Assembly: GCA_038049695.1 (NCBI GenBank)
Contig: CP142453.1
Location: forward strand, 33,026,501-33,090,500
Direction of reading: 5' to 3'
From: Cinnamomum chago
Lineage: Eukaryota; Streptophyta; Magnoliopsida; Laurales; Lauraceae
DNA length: 64,000 nucleotides
Under the pieces are notes generated by a model. It was not told where the DNA came from. It made no database searches and saw nothing but the letters and a program-made list of their open reading frames with translations. The position numbers were made by a program, and so were the translations under genes. Shown here piece after piece: positions 29,802 to 41,049 of this stretch (position 1 is the stretch's first letter; each line of letters opens with the position of its first letter).

Positions 29802-31035
29802 AATCCAGCACATGCAGCAATATCATGCAAATTTCAATGCAGATCTCGCCATCGAATACAGCCTTCATCCACCTCCATGCAGAATTAATTCAGCTATACA
29901 GATGTCCGAATGCAATTTTCAATGCAGTCCCCAAAGTCAGCACAGCTCTCCCCATGCTGCCATGTGTCCTGCAAATAATGAAGCTTCATTATCTCATTCA
30001 TCCATGTGTAGCCTCCATGAAGTCAAGCTTTAAATTCTTGTCACCATCATGCTTTTATAAACAACACATGTCATTTTCATGTGCCTCACTCATATAAAGT
30101 TCTTTCGAATGCTTTCATTTGAAAAAAGTATAAAAAATTCCAAAAGTCCACATTTGTGAGCTATGGATTACTATTCTTCTTAAAGTAATCCCTAGACTAC
30201 TATTTCAAATAAAGTATTAAGGAATTTAAAGTCAACAATTCAGTCTCAAGTGCCTGCAGTCTCCGCCGCGTCAGCTGAGCATACAGTATATCCTGCCCCC
30301 TGCAGCAAATACAGCGATAATTTCTCCGCCGACTGTCAGACGCATGCAGCAGCAAATTCAATGACGTCCGTCAGCAATAAAGTCATCTCACTCATGCAGC
30401 AGCAACAGTAATGCATATTATATGCAACAGTGATACAGTGCAAATGACGTATACATCTTATCCCATTGCGGATTTCAAATACATTTCAAATGTAATTCAG
30501 TATGAAGGTCTATAAATAGGGTTTGTGAGCCCTTGTCTCACATCATCAAATACTTACACTTGTAAATTTTCCGCTTTCTTTCCCTTCTTTCAATTCAGTC
30601 TTACTTAGAGTTTACTGGTTCGGTCCCGGTCTCGTCGAATTGGTATCAGAGCCATCCCAGTCTTCTCTTATTGTAAGAAATATTTTATCAATGAAGTATC
30701 AATTCCTTTATCCATTTTGATAGCTCGTTAAGCTTTCAATTATTTCAATTTATTTGCAAAATTTTGCATGCATCATGTCTCTTTCCTTCTTTGGTTATTT
30801 GTTTGTTGTTTGCATAGTAGAATCGAATCTATGTTAGGTAGCTGCATTTCTGAATTTTGATCTAACTTGACTAGATAGAGTTAATTGGTTGTTGTTGCTA
30901 AAAGGAGTGATTTGGGTCCGAGGCCCCCTTGTCGCGTCGCCTTTGTTGCCCGTTAGCCAGGAGAGCGTTTAGGGCTTTGTGGCGTAAATCGTTGACAGGC
31001 CACCAATCATTCTGATTAGTGATTATAATTAATTA
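29802..31035 (+). promoter_or_regulatory. A-type intergenic region, promoter, primer site, leader
   Basis: TATA box at 30511-30518, primer site at 30641-30652, leader to 31035. Nearly identical to 13101-14334, which suggests that the pair arose by duplication or gene conversion. Confidence 0.85.
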
Positions 31036-33441
31036 ATGATGTCTGGAATTTTTAGATCATTCGGAAGAAATTCATCTTCTAACACAGCTTCTAATTCTTC
31101 TTCTGCATCATCATCCATCATGCCAATAATCAATAAAATTTCAATTAAAAATCTTGAAGAAATAAGTTTTGATGATTTAGAAAAATCAATCCAAGATTGG
31201 ACAATACCTAAAGTCTCTTTAAAAGAAATTTATAAAGAAGGATCTTTCATACAAAAATCAAATTATGTAATAAAGACAAAATGGTTTTTTACCAAATTCT
31301 CTAAATTTGAACGATCTCAAGTAAAAAAATTATGGTATGAACAAATGAATCAAGAAAGGCGAAATATCCCTTTCTTTGATTGGCTTTCGTCAAAAATAAA
31401 TAAAAAAGGAACTGTAATGATGACTATTAATAAATCCACACAAACATGGGAAACCGAGAAAGGTAAAGTTGAATCGGTTCACCCCCCTTTAGAAACTATA
31501 AAACATAAAGAAATAAATAATTCTTTAAAAACTAGTTTCCCGCAACCTACTCTCAATTTAGTTCCTAAAGAGTCAACTACTACATTAAATACATTAAATA
31601 CAACTTCTATAAACAAATCCTTCTCTACAGACTCTACCTCGAAAACATCAATTTTACAAACTCATCTCGAAGAAAACATCTCTGATCATGAAGAACATAA
31701 TGAATTACATCCTTCCTATTCCTCAATAAATGTATTAAGTGCTCAAGACAAATTCATCATTAATGCTATTACTCTCAAACAATTTATTGAAGAAAACTCT
31801 TTTGAAAAAATTTCTAATCTTAATTTTCAACCTGTTTCTATACTTTCAAATATTGGAAAAATCAATCAAATAAATCTACTCATATCTAATAAAGAAAAAT
31901 ATATTGCAAATCTTAAAAATGACATTTTTCTCTGTCGAATTGAAGATCAATTAAAATCTAATTCATCTGAAAATAAAATCAATAATTTTCAAACCTCTCT
32001 AATAAATGAATGTTGTTCTGAAATACCTTCTGCCTTTTGGCATCGAAAAAAGCATTTAGTATCCTTACCATATATTTCTACTTTTAATGAAAGAGATATT
32101 CCTACTAAAGCAAGACCATCTCAAATGAGTCCTAGACTCTTAGACTTATGTGATAAAGAAATTAAAGATTTACTTCAAAAGAAATTAATCCGCAAATCAC
32201 ATTCTCCTTGGAGTTGTGCAGCCTTTTATGTTGAAAATGCTCCTGAAAAGGAACGAGGGGCTCCTCGCCTCGTCATCAATTATAAACCATTAAATAAAGT
32301 CCTTCAATCAATTAGATATCCAATTCCTAATAAACAAGATCTTATTACTCGTTTATATGAAGCTTTTATATTTTCAAAATTTGATCTCAAATCAGGATTT
32401 TGGCAAATACAGGTCGAAGAAAATGATCGTTATAAAACCGCCTTTACTGTCCCTTTTGGCCATTATGAATGGAACGTCATGCCTTTTGGGCTAAAAAATG
32501 CTCCTTCAGCCTTCCAAGAAATGATGAATGAAATCTTTCACCCTTATAAAAATTTCTCAATTGTTTACATTGATGATATTTTAATCTTTTCTAAATCTAT
32601 TGATGATCACTGGAAACATTTAAAAACTTTCAAATGGATCATAAAGAAAAATGGCTTAGTCCTTTCTCAAAGAAAAATAAAACTTTTTCAAACAGAAATA
32701 CAATTTCTTGGCTATAAAATATCAAACAAAATGATAACTCCTGTTGAAAGAGTAATCAAATTTGCTGACAATTTCCCTGATGAAATCACCGATAAAAAAC
32801 AATTACAAAGATTTTTAGGGTGTTTAAATTATGTCTCTGATTTTTATCAAAACCTCTCTAAAGAAAGAAATCTTTTACAAAAATGTTTAAAAAATTCGGC
32901 AGAACAATGGACTCCTCAACATACAGAAGCAATACAAAAAATAAAACAAAAAGTGAAAACATTACCATGCTTAAATATTTCTAATCCAGATTTATTTAAA
33001 ATAATCCAAACAGATGCTTCAGAAATAGGATTTGGTGGAATCCTACTTCAAAGAACTGCACAATCAAAGGAACAAATTATTCGATTTTATTCTGGCACTT
33101 GGAATACTACTCAACAAAATTACTCTACAATAAAGAAAGAAGTCCTTGCCATAGTCTCATGCATACTCAAATTTCAAAGTGATATTTTGAATCAAAAATT
33201 CCTCTTACGAATTGATTGCAAATCAGCAAAAGAAGTTTTGGAAAATGATGTCAAAAACCTTGCATCAAAACAAATTTTTGCTCGTTGGCAAGCTTTACTT
33301 GCTATTTTTGATTTTGACATTGAATATATAAAAGGTTCTTCAAATTCTCTTCCCGATTTTCTATCTCGTGAATTTTTACAGGGTAGAAACAAGGTGAAGA
33401 AAGATGCATCCAAGAGGAAAAGGAAAAAATCCAGTCATTGA
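31036..33441 (+). CDS. Component B polyprotein, shortened copy (801 codons)
   Basis: Open frame with the usual start, a reduced movement-protein region and complete linker, reverse transcriptase and RNase H. It carries a few substitutions in the linker and RNase H not seen in the other B copies. Probably no working movement protein. Confidence 0.85.
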   Translation: MMSGIFRSFGRNSSSNTASNSSSASSSIMPIINKISIKNLEEISFDDLEKSIQDWTIPKVSLKEIYKEGSFIQKSNYVIKTKWFFTKFSKFERSQVKKLWYEQMNQERRNIPFFDWLSSKINKKGTVMMTINKSTQTWETEKGKVESVHPPLETIKHKEINNSLKTSFPQPTLNLVPKESTTTLNTLNTTSINKSFSTDSTSKTSILQTHLEENISDHEEHNELHPSYSSINVLSAQDKFIINAITLKQFIEENSFEKISNLNFQPVSILSNIGKINQINLLISNKEKYIANLKNDIFLCRIEDQLKSNSSENKINNFQTSLINECCSEIPSAFWHRKKHLVSLPYISTFNERDIPTKARPSQMSPRLLDLCDKEIKDLLQKKLIRKSHSPWSCAAFYVENAPEKERGAPRLVINYKPLNKVLQSIRYPIPNKQDLITRLYEAFIFSKFDLKSGFWQIQVEENDRYKTAFTVPFGHYEWNVMPFGLKNAPSAFQEMMNEIFHPYKNFSIVYIDDILIFSKSIDDHWKHLKTFKWIIKKNGLVLSQRKIKLFQTEIQFLGYKISNKMITPVERVIKFADNFPDEITDKKQLQRFLGCLNYVSDFYQNLSKERNLLQKCLKNSAEQWTPQHTEAIQKIKQKVKTLPCLNISNPDLFKIIQTDASEIGFGGILLQRTAQSKEQIIRFYSGTWNTTQQNYSTIKKEVLAIVSCILKFQSDILNQKFLLRIDCKSAKEVLENDVKNLASKQIFARWQALLAIFDFDIEYIKGSSNSLPDFLSREFLQGRNKVKKDASKRKRKKSSH

Positions 33442-34579
33442 TACAATAAATATTCTTTCCAACAATAAATTCAATGCCTTAAATCCTTCTCCCATGCTGC
33501 AAGCACCCTATCGTTCCAATCCTTTCAAAAAATCTCAATACATAAAGATCTTTGAATATGCCCTTTTCTTCCTTGATGATAAAATCCATGCCAACCTTAC
33601 AATTGATCAAATTCTCTCAAAACTCTACAGAAAAAATTGCCATTTTGTTCCAAAAGCCCCCAATATTTCTCACAAGTACTATGAAGCTATTCTAATTCAG
33701 TCAAAAAGTGCTATCATCACTCATGAAGATAGAGATGGAGAACATGCCTTTTCAAAAATAAAGATTATGCATATTCATACTATCACTGATTGGGCCGACA
33801 ATCTATTTTCACCAAAAACTGTCACCAATCCCAATGGGAGCTCTTGGCCCTATGATTACTATGACTATATGAATGCTTGGGAATATACTTTATTATATCA
33901 AAATTCAAAACGATCCCATTCTTGGTACCTTAGCTTTTCATCCAAATGCAATCAAAATATTCCTTGTTGGTTCTGGCATAATTGGTGGCTCCGTTTTGGT
34001 GCACAATCCTGCATCCTTCCAGAAGCTTTATTAAGCTATTATCAAGCATTTGAATCTCAATCTAGTTTTGAAATTGCTGAACCTTCATATTCCTTCTTAA
34101 AATTTATTTCTTCATCCACTATTCCATGGATTTTCCGATGGGAATATGGTAAATCCCAAGAAATGAAGCCATCATGTTTTGTTCGTATTTCTTATATTAA
34201 ATGGTGGGATAAATTTGACGTTTCTCAATTTCTCAATAAATCTCATCATTCCTCTCCTCAAGCTTCTCTTAGTATACAACCGAATACAGCTATTCCTCAA
34301 ATCAAAAAGCAGATTACTCCTAATCCAAATTTATCAAAAAGCTTCAAAGATGTTGTTCATGGTACAACCTCATCTCCTGCAACTCCAATCAATACTCAGC
34401 AGCATATGGATCTTCTCAAAGAAATTCAGCGAATGCAGAATGAAATTTTATTTCTCAGAAATCCCCTTATGAATAAATACAGCGGTTTCGTTCAAGAAGT
34501 ATCTTCTTCTCATGGTTCCGTCAATAAAGATGATTCTGATGCAACACTGCCACCGTCTGGAGCAGCAGATGAATTCTAA
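33404..34579 (+). CDS. Component B 3' ORF (391 codons), variant copy
   Basis: Open copy that differs from the three mutually identical B copies at several positions in the Ser/Pro linker before the C-terminal coiled coil. The aromatic central region is unchanged. Confidence 0.85.
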   Translation: MHPRGKGKNPVIDTINILSNNKFNALNPSPMLQAPYRSNPFKKSQYIKIFEYALFFLDDKIHANLTIDQILSKLYRKNCHFVPKAPNISHKYYEAILIQSKSAIITHEDRDGEHAFSKIKIMHIHTITDWADNLFSPKTVTNPNGSSWPYDYYDYMNAWEYTLLYQNSKRSHSWYLSFSSKCNQNIPCWFWHNWWLRFGAQSCILPEALLSYYQAFESQSSFEIAEPSYSFLKFISSSTIPWIFRWEYGKSQEMKPSCFVRISYIKWWDKFDVSQFLNKSHHSSPQASLSIQPNTAIPQIKKQITPNPNLSKSFKDVVHGTTSSPATPINTQQHMDLLKEIQRMQNEILFLRNPLMNKYSGFVQEVSSSHGSVNKDDSDATLPPSGAADEF

Positions 34580-35842
34580 AATAAAGAAATATCTGTCTAC
34601 ATACAGCTCTATCAAATGCATCTCATGCAAATTTCAATGCAGATCTCGCTATCGAATACAGCCTTCATCCACCTCCATGCAGCCATGTGTCCTGCAAATA
34701 ATGAAGCTTCATTATCTCATTCATCAATTCCTAGCCTCCATGAAGTCAAGCCATAATTTCTAGTCACCATCATGCTTTTATAAACAATACATGTCATTTT
34801 CATGTGCCTCACTCATATAAAGTTCTTTCGAATGCTTTCATTTGAAAAAAGTATAAAAAATTCCAAAAGTCCACATTTGTGAGCTATGGATTACTATTCT
34901 TATTAAAGTATTCCATAGACTACTATTTCAAATAAAGTATTTAGGAATTTAAAGTCAACAATTCAGTCTCAAGTGCCTGCAGTCTCCGCCGCGTCAGCTG
35001 AGCATACAGTATATCCTGCCCCCTGCAGCAAATACAGCGATAATTTCTCCGCCGACTGTCAGACGCATGCAGCAGCAAATTCAATAACGTCCGTCAGCAA
35101 TAAAGTCATCTCACTCATGCAGCAGCAACAGTAATGCATATTATATGCGACAGTGATACAGTACAAATGACGTATACATCTTATCCCATTGCGGATTTCA
35201 GATACATTTCAAATGTAATTCAGTATGAAGGTCTATAAATAGGGTTTGTGAGCCCTTGTCTCACATCATCAAATACTTACACTTGTAAATTTTCCGCTTT
35301 CTTTCCCTTCTTTCAATTCAGTCTTACTTAGAGTTTACTGGTTCGGTCCCGGTCTCGTCGAATTGGTATCAGAGCCATCCCAGTCTTCTCTTATTGTAAG
35401 AAATATTTTATCAATGAAGTATCAATTCCTTTATCCATTTTGATAGCTCTTTAAGCTTTCAATTATTTCAATTTATTTGCAAAATTTTGCATGCATCATG
35501 TCTCTTTCCTTCTTTGGTTATTTGTTTGTTGTTTGCATAGTAGAATCGAATCTATGTTAGGTAGCTGCATTTCTGAATTTTGATCTAACTTGACTAGATA
35601 GAGTTAATTGGTTGTTGTTGCTAAAAGGAGTGATTTGGGTCCGAGGCCCCCTTGTCGCGTCGCCTTTGTTGCCCGTTAGCCAGGAGAGCGTTTAGGGCTT
35701 TGTGGCGTAAATCGTTGACAGGCCACCAATCATTCTGATTAGTGATTATAATTAATTAATGATGTCTGGAATTTTTTGATCATTCGGAAGAAATTCATCT
35801 TCTAACACAGCTTCTACTTCTTCTTCTGCTTCATCATCCATC
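34580..35842 (+). promoter_or_regulatory. Chimeric intergenic region, promoter, primer site, leader
   Basis: Follows a B ORF, but after the first 45 bases the sequence is of the A type, and part of the TGCAG-rich segment is absent. TATA box at 35234-35241, primer site at 35364-35375. Evidence of recombination between components. Confidence 0.8.
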
Positions 35843-38800
35843 ATGCCAATAATAAATAAAATTTCAATTAAAAATCTTGAAGAAATAAGTTTTGATGATT
35901 TAGAAAAATCAATCCAAGATTGGACAATACCTAAAGTCTCTTTAAAAGAAATTTATAAAGAAGGATCTTTCATACACAAATCAAATTATGTAATAAAGAC
36001 GGTTGAAGAAACCCTCTCAATACAGCAAAATGAAGAAAATCTACAGGTCATTCCTGCAGAAAAAATTGAAATCCATAAATCAAAATACAAATACATGCAT
36101 ATAGCACTTGTTCAAGTTGCAATAAAGCCATTAACCAGACTTGGTTTGAATACATCCTGTCTCGCATATGTTCGAGATAGAAGACATAATTCATTCAGAG
36201 ATTCCCTAATAGGGATGGTAGAAGCCAGTCTTCATGACGGCCCTGCCTTTTTTAATTGTTTCCCCAATTACACCGTATCACTCAGTGATCCCGGTGCTCA
36301 TGAAGCCATCACTTTAGGAATACATACAAAAGGATTCAATATGAAACCTCAATCTCAAAATGTTGCAATAGTATACAGAATTTATTATAAAGCAATGAAT
36401 ACAATTGTCCCTGAAATAGCATATTCATCTCAAATCAAAGGAGTAACCACCTTATTCCTTACAAATTTTCGAAATAAAGTCACCACCCCCAAACTCATCA
36501 CATGGGAAGATGTAAATCTTTCTGGAAAATGGGAGCTTGATGAAGCTCAACAAATCACCCCTTTAATTAATGAAGATGTTGAATCTATTACAGAACATCC
36601 ATCTGGAAAAGTAACAATAAATTTTGCCAATACACCAAGATCACACTTTTCATCCACAAAAAGATCAATCCCTTCAGACGCTAGATCTTATAAATCAGCC
36701 TCTTCTAATTTTCATCAAACATCTATTCCCACATCACCCCCAATACATCCTACAGGCATAGCTTTCCCTGTTTATTCCGGCGCAAAAGATGAAGATATAC
36801 AATCAGTAAAATTAACTGAATCCGATTTTAATGCATCAATTAATACAATTTCCTTAATTCATGAATCTAATGAAGTAATACATGATTTCAAAATTGATAA
36901 ACAATTCCTTCAACAAGATTTATTAAAACATCCAAAAACAAAATGGTTTTTTACCAAATTCTCTAAATTTGAGAGATCTCAAGTCAAAGACTTATGGTAT
37001 GAACAAATGAATCAAGAAAGGCGAAATATCCCTTTCTTTGATTGGCTTTCGTCAAAAATAAATAAAAAAGGAACTGTAATGATGACTATTAATAAATCCA
37101 CACAAACATGGGAAACCGAGAAAGGTAAAGTTGAATCGGTTCACCCCCCTTTAGAAACTATAAAACATAAAGAAATAAATAATTCTTTAAAAACTAGTTT
37201 CCCGCAACCTACTCTCAATTTAGTTCCTAAAGAGTCAACTACTACATTAAATACATTAAATACAACTTCTATAAACAAATCCTTCTCTACAGACTCTACC
37301 TCGAAAACATCAATTTTACAAACTCATCTCGAAGAAAACATCTCTGATCATGAAGAACATAATGAATTACATCCTTCCTATTCCTCAATAAATGTATTAA
37401 GTGCTCAAGACAAATTCATCATTAATGCTATTACTCTCAAACAATTTATTGAAGAAAACTCTTTTGAAAAAATTTCTAATCTTAATTTTCAACCTGTTTC
37501 TATACTTTCAAATATTGGAAAAATCAATCAAATAAATCTACTCATATCTAATAAAGAAAAATATATTGAAAATCTTAAAAATGACATTTATCTCTGTCGA
37601 ATTGAAGATCAATTAAAATCAAATTCATCTGAAAATAAAATTAATAATTTTCAAACCTCTCTAATAAATGAATGTTGTTCTGAAATACCTTCTGCCTTTT
37701 GGCATCGAAAAAAGCATCTAGTATCCTTACCATATATTTCTACTTTTAATGAAAGAGATATTCCTACTAAAGCAAGACCATCTCAAATGAGTCCTAGACT
37801 CTTAGACTTATGTGATAAAGAAATTAAAGATTTACTTCAAAAGAAATTAATCCGCAAATCACATTCTCCTTGGAGTTGTGCAGCCTTTTATGTTGAAAAT
37901 GCTCCTGAAAAGGAACGAGGGGCTCCTCGCCTCGTCATCAATTATAAACCATTAAATAAAGTCCTTCAATCAATTAGATATCCAATTCCTAATAAACAAG
38001 ATCTTATTACTCGTTTATATGAAGCTTTTATATTTTCAAAATTTGATCTCAAATCAGGATTTTGGCAAATACAGGTCGAAGAAAATGATCGTTATAAAAC
38101 CGCCTTTACTGTCCCTTTTGGCCATTATGAATGGAACGTCATGCCTTTTGGGCTAAAAAATGCTCCTTCAGCCTTCCAAGAAATGATGAATGAAATCTTT
38201 CACCCTTATAAAAATTTCTCAATTGTTTACATTGATGATATTTTAATTTTTTCTAAATCTATTGATGATCACTGGAAACATTTAAAGACTTTCAAATGGA
38301 TCATAAAGAAAAATGGCTTAGTCCTTTCTCAAAGAAAAATAAAACTTTTTCAAACAGAAATACAATTTCTTGGCTATAAAATATCAAACAAAATGATAAC
38401 TCCTGTTGAAAGAGTAATCAAATTTGCTGACAATTTCCCTGATGAAATCACCGATAAAAAACAATTACAAAGATTTTTAGGGTGTTTAAATTATGTCTCT
38501 GATTTTTATCAAAACCTCTCTAAAGAAAGAAATCTTTTACAAAAATGTTTAAAAAATTCGGCAGAACAATGGACTCCTCAACATACAGAAGCAATACAAA
38601 AAATAAAACAAAAAGTGAAAACATTACCATGCTTAAATATTTCAAATCCAGATTTATTTAAAATAATCCAAACAGATGCTTCAGAAATAGGATTTGGTGG
38701 AATCCTACTTCAAAGATCCGCACAATCAAAGGAACAAATTATTAGATTTTATTCTGGCACTTGGAATACTACTCAACAAAATTACTCTACAATAAAGAAA

Positions 38801-39103
38801 GAAGTCCTTGCCATAGTCTCATGCATACTCAAATTTCAAAGTGATATTTTGAATCAAAAATTCCTCTTACGAATTGATTGCAAATCAGCAAAAGAAGTTT
38901 TGGAAAATGATGTCAAAAACCTTGCATCAAAACAAATTTTTGCTCGTTGGCAAGCTTTACTTGCTATTTTTGATTTTGACATTGAATATATAAAAGGTTC
39001 TTCAAATTCTCTTCCCGATTTTCTATCTCGTGAATTTTTACAGGGTAGAAACAAGGTGAAGAAAGATGCATCCAAGAGGAAAAGGAAAAAATCCAGTCAT
39101 TGA
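35843..39103 (+). CDS. Component B polyprotein (movement protein, RT, RNase H)
   Basis: Open frame of 1086 codons with the full movement-protein core, linker, reverse transcriptase and RNase H. From the linker onward the product matches the copy at 19691-22267. Confidence 0.87.
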   Translation: MPIINKISIKNLEEISFDDLEKSIQDWTIPKVSLKEIYKEGSFIHKSNYVIKTVEETLSIQQNEENLQVIPAEKIEIHKSKYKYMHIALVQVAIKPLTRLGLNTSCLAYVRDRRHNSFRDSLIGMVEASLHDGPAFFNCFPNYTVSLSDPGAHEAITLGIHTKGFNMKPQSQNVAIVYRIYYKAMNTIVPEIAYSSQIKGVTTLFLTNFRNKVTTPKLITWEDVNLSGKWELDEAQQITPLINEDVESITEHPSGKVTINFANTPRSHFSSTKRSIPSDARSYKSASSNFHQTSIPTSPPIHPTGIAFPVYSGAKDEDIQSVKLTESDFNASINTISLIHESNEVIHDFKIDKQFLQQDLLKHPKTKWFFTKFSKFERSQVKDLWYEQMNQERRNIPFFDWLSSKINKKGTVMMTINKSTQTWETEKGKVESVHPPLETIKHKEINNSLKTSFPQPTLNLVPKESTTTLNTLNTTSINKSFSTDSTSKTSILQTHLEENISDHEEHNELHPSYSSINVLSAQDKFIINAITLKQFIEENSFEKISNLNFQPVSILSNIGKINQINLLISNKEKYIENLKNDIYLCRIEDQLKSNSSENKINNFQTSLINECCSEIPSAFWHRKKHLVSLPYISTFNERDIPTKARPSQMSPRLLDLCDKEIKDLLQKKLIRKSHSPWSCAAFYVENAPEKERGAPRLVINYKPLNKVLQSIRYPIPNKQDLITRLYEAFIFSKFDLKSGFWQIQVEENDRYKTAFTVPFGHYEWNVMPFGLKNAPSAFQEMMNEIFHPYKNFSIVYIDDILIFSKSIDDHWKHLKTFKWIIKKNGLVLSQRKIKLFQTEIQFLGYKISNKMITPVERVIKFADNFPDEITDKKQLQRFLGCLNYVSDFYQNLSKERNLLQKCLKNSAEQWTPQHTEAIQKIKQKVKTLPCLNISNPDLFKIIQTDASEIGFGGILLQRSAQSKEQIIRFYSGTWNTTQQNYSTIKKEVLAIVSCILKFQSDILNQKFLLRIDCKSAKEVLENDVKNLASKQIFARWQALLAIFDFDIEYIKGSSNSLPDFLSREFLQGRNKVKKDASKRKRKKSSH

Positions 39104-40241
39104 TACAATAAATATTCTTTCCAACAATAAATTCAATGCCTTAAATCCTTCTCCCATGCTGCAAGCACCCTATCGTTCCAATCCTTTCAAAAAATCTCAA
39201 TACATAAAGATCTTTGAATATGCCCTTTTCTTCCTTGATGATAAAATCCATGCCAACCTTACAATTGATCAAATTCTCTCAAAACTCTACAGAAAAAATT
39301 GCCATTTTGTTCCAAAAGCCCCCAATATTTCTCACAAGTACTATGAAGCTATTCTAATTCAGTCAAAAAGTGCTATCATCACTCATGAAGATAGAGATGG
39401 AGAACATGCCTTTTCAAAAATAAAGATTATGCATATTCATACAATCACTGATTGGGCCGACAATCTATTCTCACCAAAAACTGTCACCAATCCCAATGGG
39501 AGTTCTTGGCCCTATGACTACTATGACTATATGAATGCTTGGGAATATACTTTATTATATCAAAATTCAAAACGATCTCATTCTTGGTACCTTAGCTTTT
39601 CATCCAAATGCAATCAAAATATTCCTTGTTGGTTCTGGCATAATTGGTGGCTCCGTTTTGGTGCACAATCCTGCATCCTTCCAGAAGCTTTATTAAGCTA
39701 TTATCAAGCATTTGAATCTCAATCCAGTTTTGAAATTGCTGAACCTTCATATTCTTTCTTAAAATTTATTTCTTCATCCACTATTCCATGGATTTTCCGA
39801 TGGGAATATGGTAAATCCCAAGAAATGAAGCCATCATGTTTTGTTCGTATTTCTTATATTAAATGGTGGGATAAATTTGACGTTTCTCAATTTCTCAATA
39901 AATCTCATCATTCCTCTCCTCAAGCTTCTCTTATTATACAACCCAATACCGCTATTCCTCAAATCAAGAAGCAGATCACTCCTAATCCAAAATTATCAAA
40001 GAGCTTCAAAGATGCTGTTCATGGTACAACCTCATCTCCTGCAACTCCAATCAATACTCAGCAGCATATGGATCTTCTCAAAGAAATTCAGCGTATGCAG
40101 AATGAAATTTTATTTCTCAGAAATCCCCTTATGAATAAATACAGCGGATTCGTTCAAGAAGTATCTTCTTCTCATGGTTCCGTCAATAAAGATGATTCTG
40201 ATGCAACACTGCCACCGTCTGGAGCAGCAGATGAATTCTAA
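39066..40241 (+). CDS. Component B 3' ORF (391 codons)
   Basis: Open copy whose product appears identical to those at 5572-6747 and 22230-23405. It overlaps the RT frame by 38 bases. Confidence 0.86.
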   Translation: MHPRGKGKNPVIDTINILSNNKFNALNPSPMLQAPYRSNPFKKSQYIKIFEYALFFLDDKIHANLTIDQILSKLYRKNCHFVPKAPNISHKYYEAILIQSKSAIITHEDRDGEHAFSKIKIMHIHTITDWADNLFSPKTVTNPNGSSWPYDYYDYMNAWEYTLLYQNSKRSHSWYLSFSSKCNQNIPCWFWHNWWLRFGAQSCILPEALLSYYQAFESQSSFEIAEPSYSFLKFISSSTIPWIFRWEYGKSQEMKPSCFVRISYIKWWDKFDVSQFLNKSHHSSPQASLIIQPNTAIPQIKKQITPNPKLSKSFKDAVHGTTSSPATPINTQQHMDLLKEIQRMQNEILFLRNPLMNKYSGFVQEVSSSHGSVNKDDSDATLPPSGAADEF

Positions 40242-41049
40242 AATAAAGAAATATCTGTCTACATACAGCTCTGTCAAATGCATCTCATGCAAATCTCAAT
40301 GCGGATCTCGCCATCTAAATGCAGCATGCATCTACCCCCATGCTGAATTAATTCAGCCATACAGATGTCCAAAATGCAGTTGTCAATGCAGCCAGCACAG
40401 ATGCAGTTTTTTCAATGCAGCCAGCACCGGTCTCCCCATGCAGCCATGTGTCATGCAAATAATAAAGCTTCTTTATCTCATTTATCAATTCATAGCCTCC
40501 ATGAAGTCAAGCCATACATACTTGTCACCATCATGTGTTTATAAACAACACATGTCATTATCCTATGCCTCACTCACATAAAGGTCATTCGTATGCTCTC
40601 ATTTTGTAGAATTATAAAAAATTCCAAAAGTCCACATTTGTGAGCTATGGATTACTATTCTTATTAAAGTATTCCATAGACCACTATTCCAAATAAAGTA
40701 TTATGGAATTCGAAGTCAACATTTCAGACTCAAGTCCCTGCAGTCTCCGCAGCTTCAGCTGAGCTTACAGTATATCCTGCACCCTGCAGCAAATACAGCG
40801 ATAAATTTATCAGCCGACTGTCCGACGCATGCAGCAGCAACAGTGATAAAGTCTGTCAGCAATGAAGTCAGTAATACAGTTCACTCATGCAGCAGCAACA
40901 GTAATGCATATTATATGCGACAGTGATACAGTACAAATGACGTATACATCTTATCCCATTGCGGATTTCAAATACATTTCAAATGTAATTCAGTATGAAG
41001 GTCTATAAATAGGGATTGTGAGCCCTTGTCTCACATCATCAAATACTTA
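40242..41049 (+). promoter_or_regulatory. Last viral promoter, facing the kinase gene
   Basis: B-type intergenic region with TGACGT at about 40937 and TATA box at 41004-41011. Virus sequence stops near 41049, close to where transcription should start, so the promoter part is complete while the primer site and leader are absent. Next on the same strand is the kinase gene, with its ATG at 41411. Confidence 0.75.

Larger units (their letters stand above)
24298..30640 (+). mobile_element. Component A copy (looks whole)
   Basis: The only A unit in the window complete from primer site to next primer site: 6343 bases, both frames open, full intergenic region. Best reference for component A. Confidence 0.92.
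30641..35363 (+). mobile_element. Component B copy (about one break), A-like intergenic region
   Basis: B unit of 4723 bases between primer sites, shorter than the 5.8-kb B type. Counted as a broken copy with about one break; its long frame is still open. Its 391-codon ORF and intergenic region differ from the other B units, the latter being closer to the A type. Confidence 0.88.
1..41049. mobile_element. Endogenous pararetrovirus array (Caulimoviridae, bipartite florendovirus-like)
   Basis: Nine whole or partial virus units lie end to end with no host DNA between them apart from short filler at two joints. In the order of the window they are A, B (minus strand), then B fragment, A fragment, A, B, A, B, B (plus strand). 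Each unit has a tRNA-iMet primer site, leader, one long polyprotein frame, a second 3' frame and an intergenic region with a TATA box. There is no integrase frame and there are no LTRs, as expected for Caulimoviridae, which integrate only by accident. The left end lies outside the window; the right end is at about 41049. Near identity between copies and mostly open frames argue for a young insertion or amplification. Genus is inferred from the component layout and from memory of florendoviruses, not from a tree. Confidence 0.92.
35364..41049 (+). mobile_element. Component B copy, last of the array (about one break)
   Basis: B unit from primer site to the right end of the array. Almost full length: about 5.7 kb, ending roughly 40 bases after its TATA box. 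Counted as having about one break; the main domains are open. Confidence 0.88.

Noticed and set aside
1-41049. LTR retrotransposon as an explanation for the array (primer site TGGTATCAGAGC is also used by Ty1/Ty3 elements).
   Set aside because: There is no integrase and there are no paired LTRs around single units. A caulimovirid movement protein is present in every unit, and the units are head to tail with single intergenic regions.
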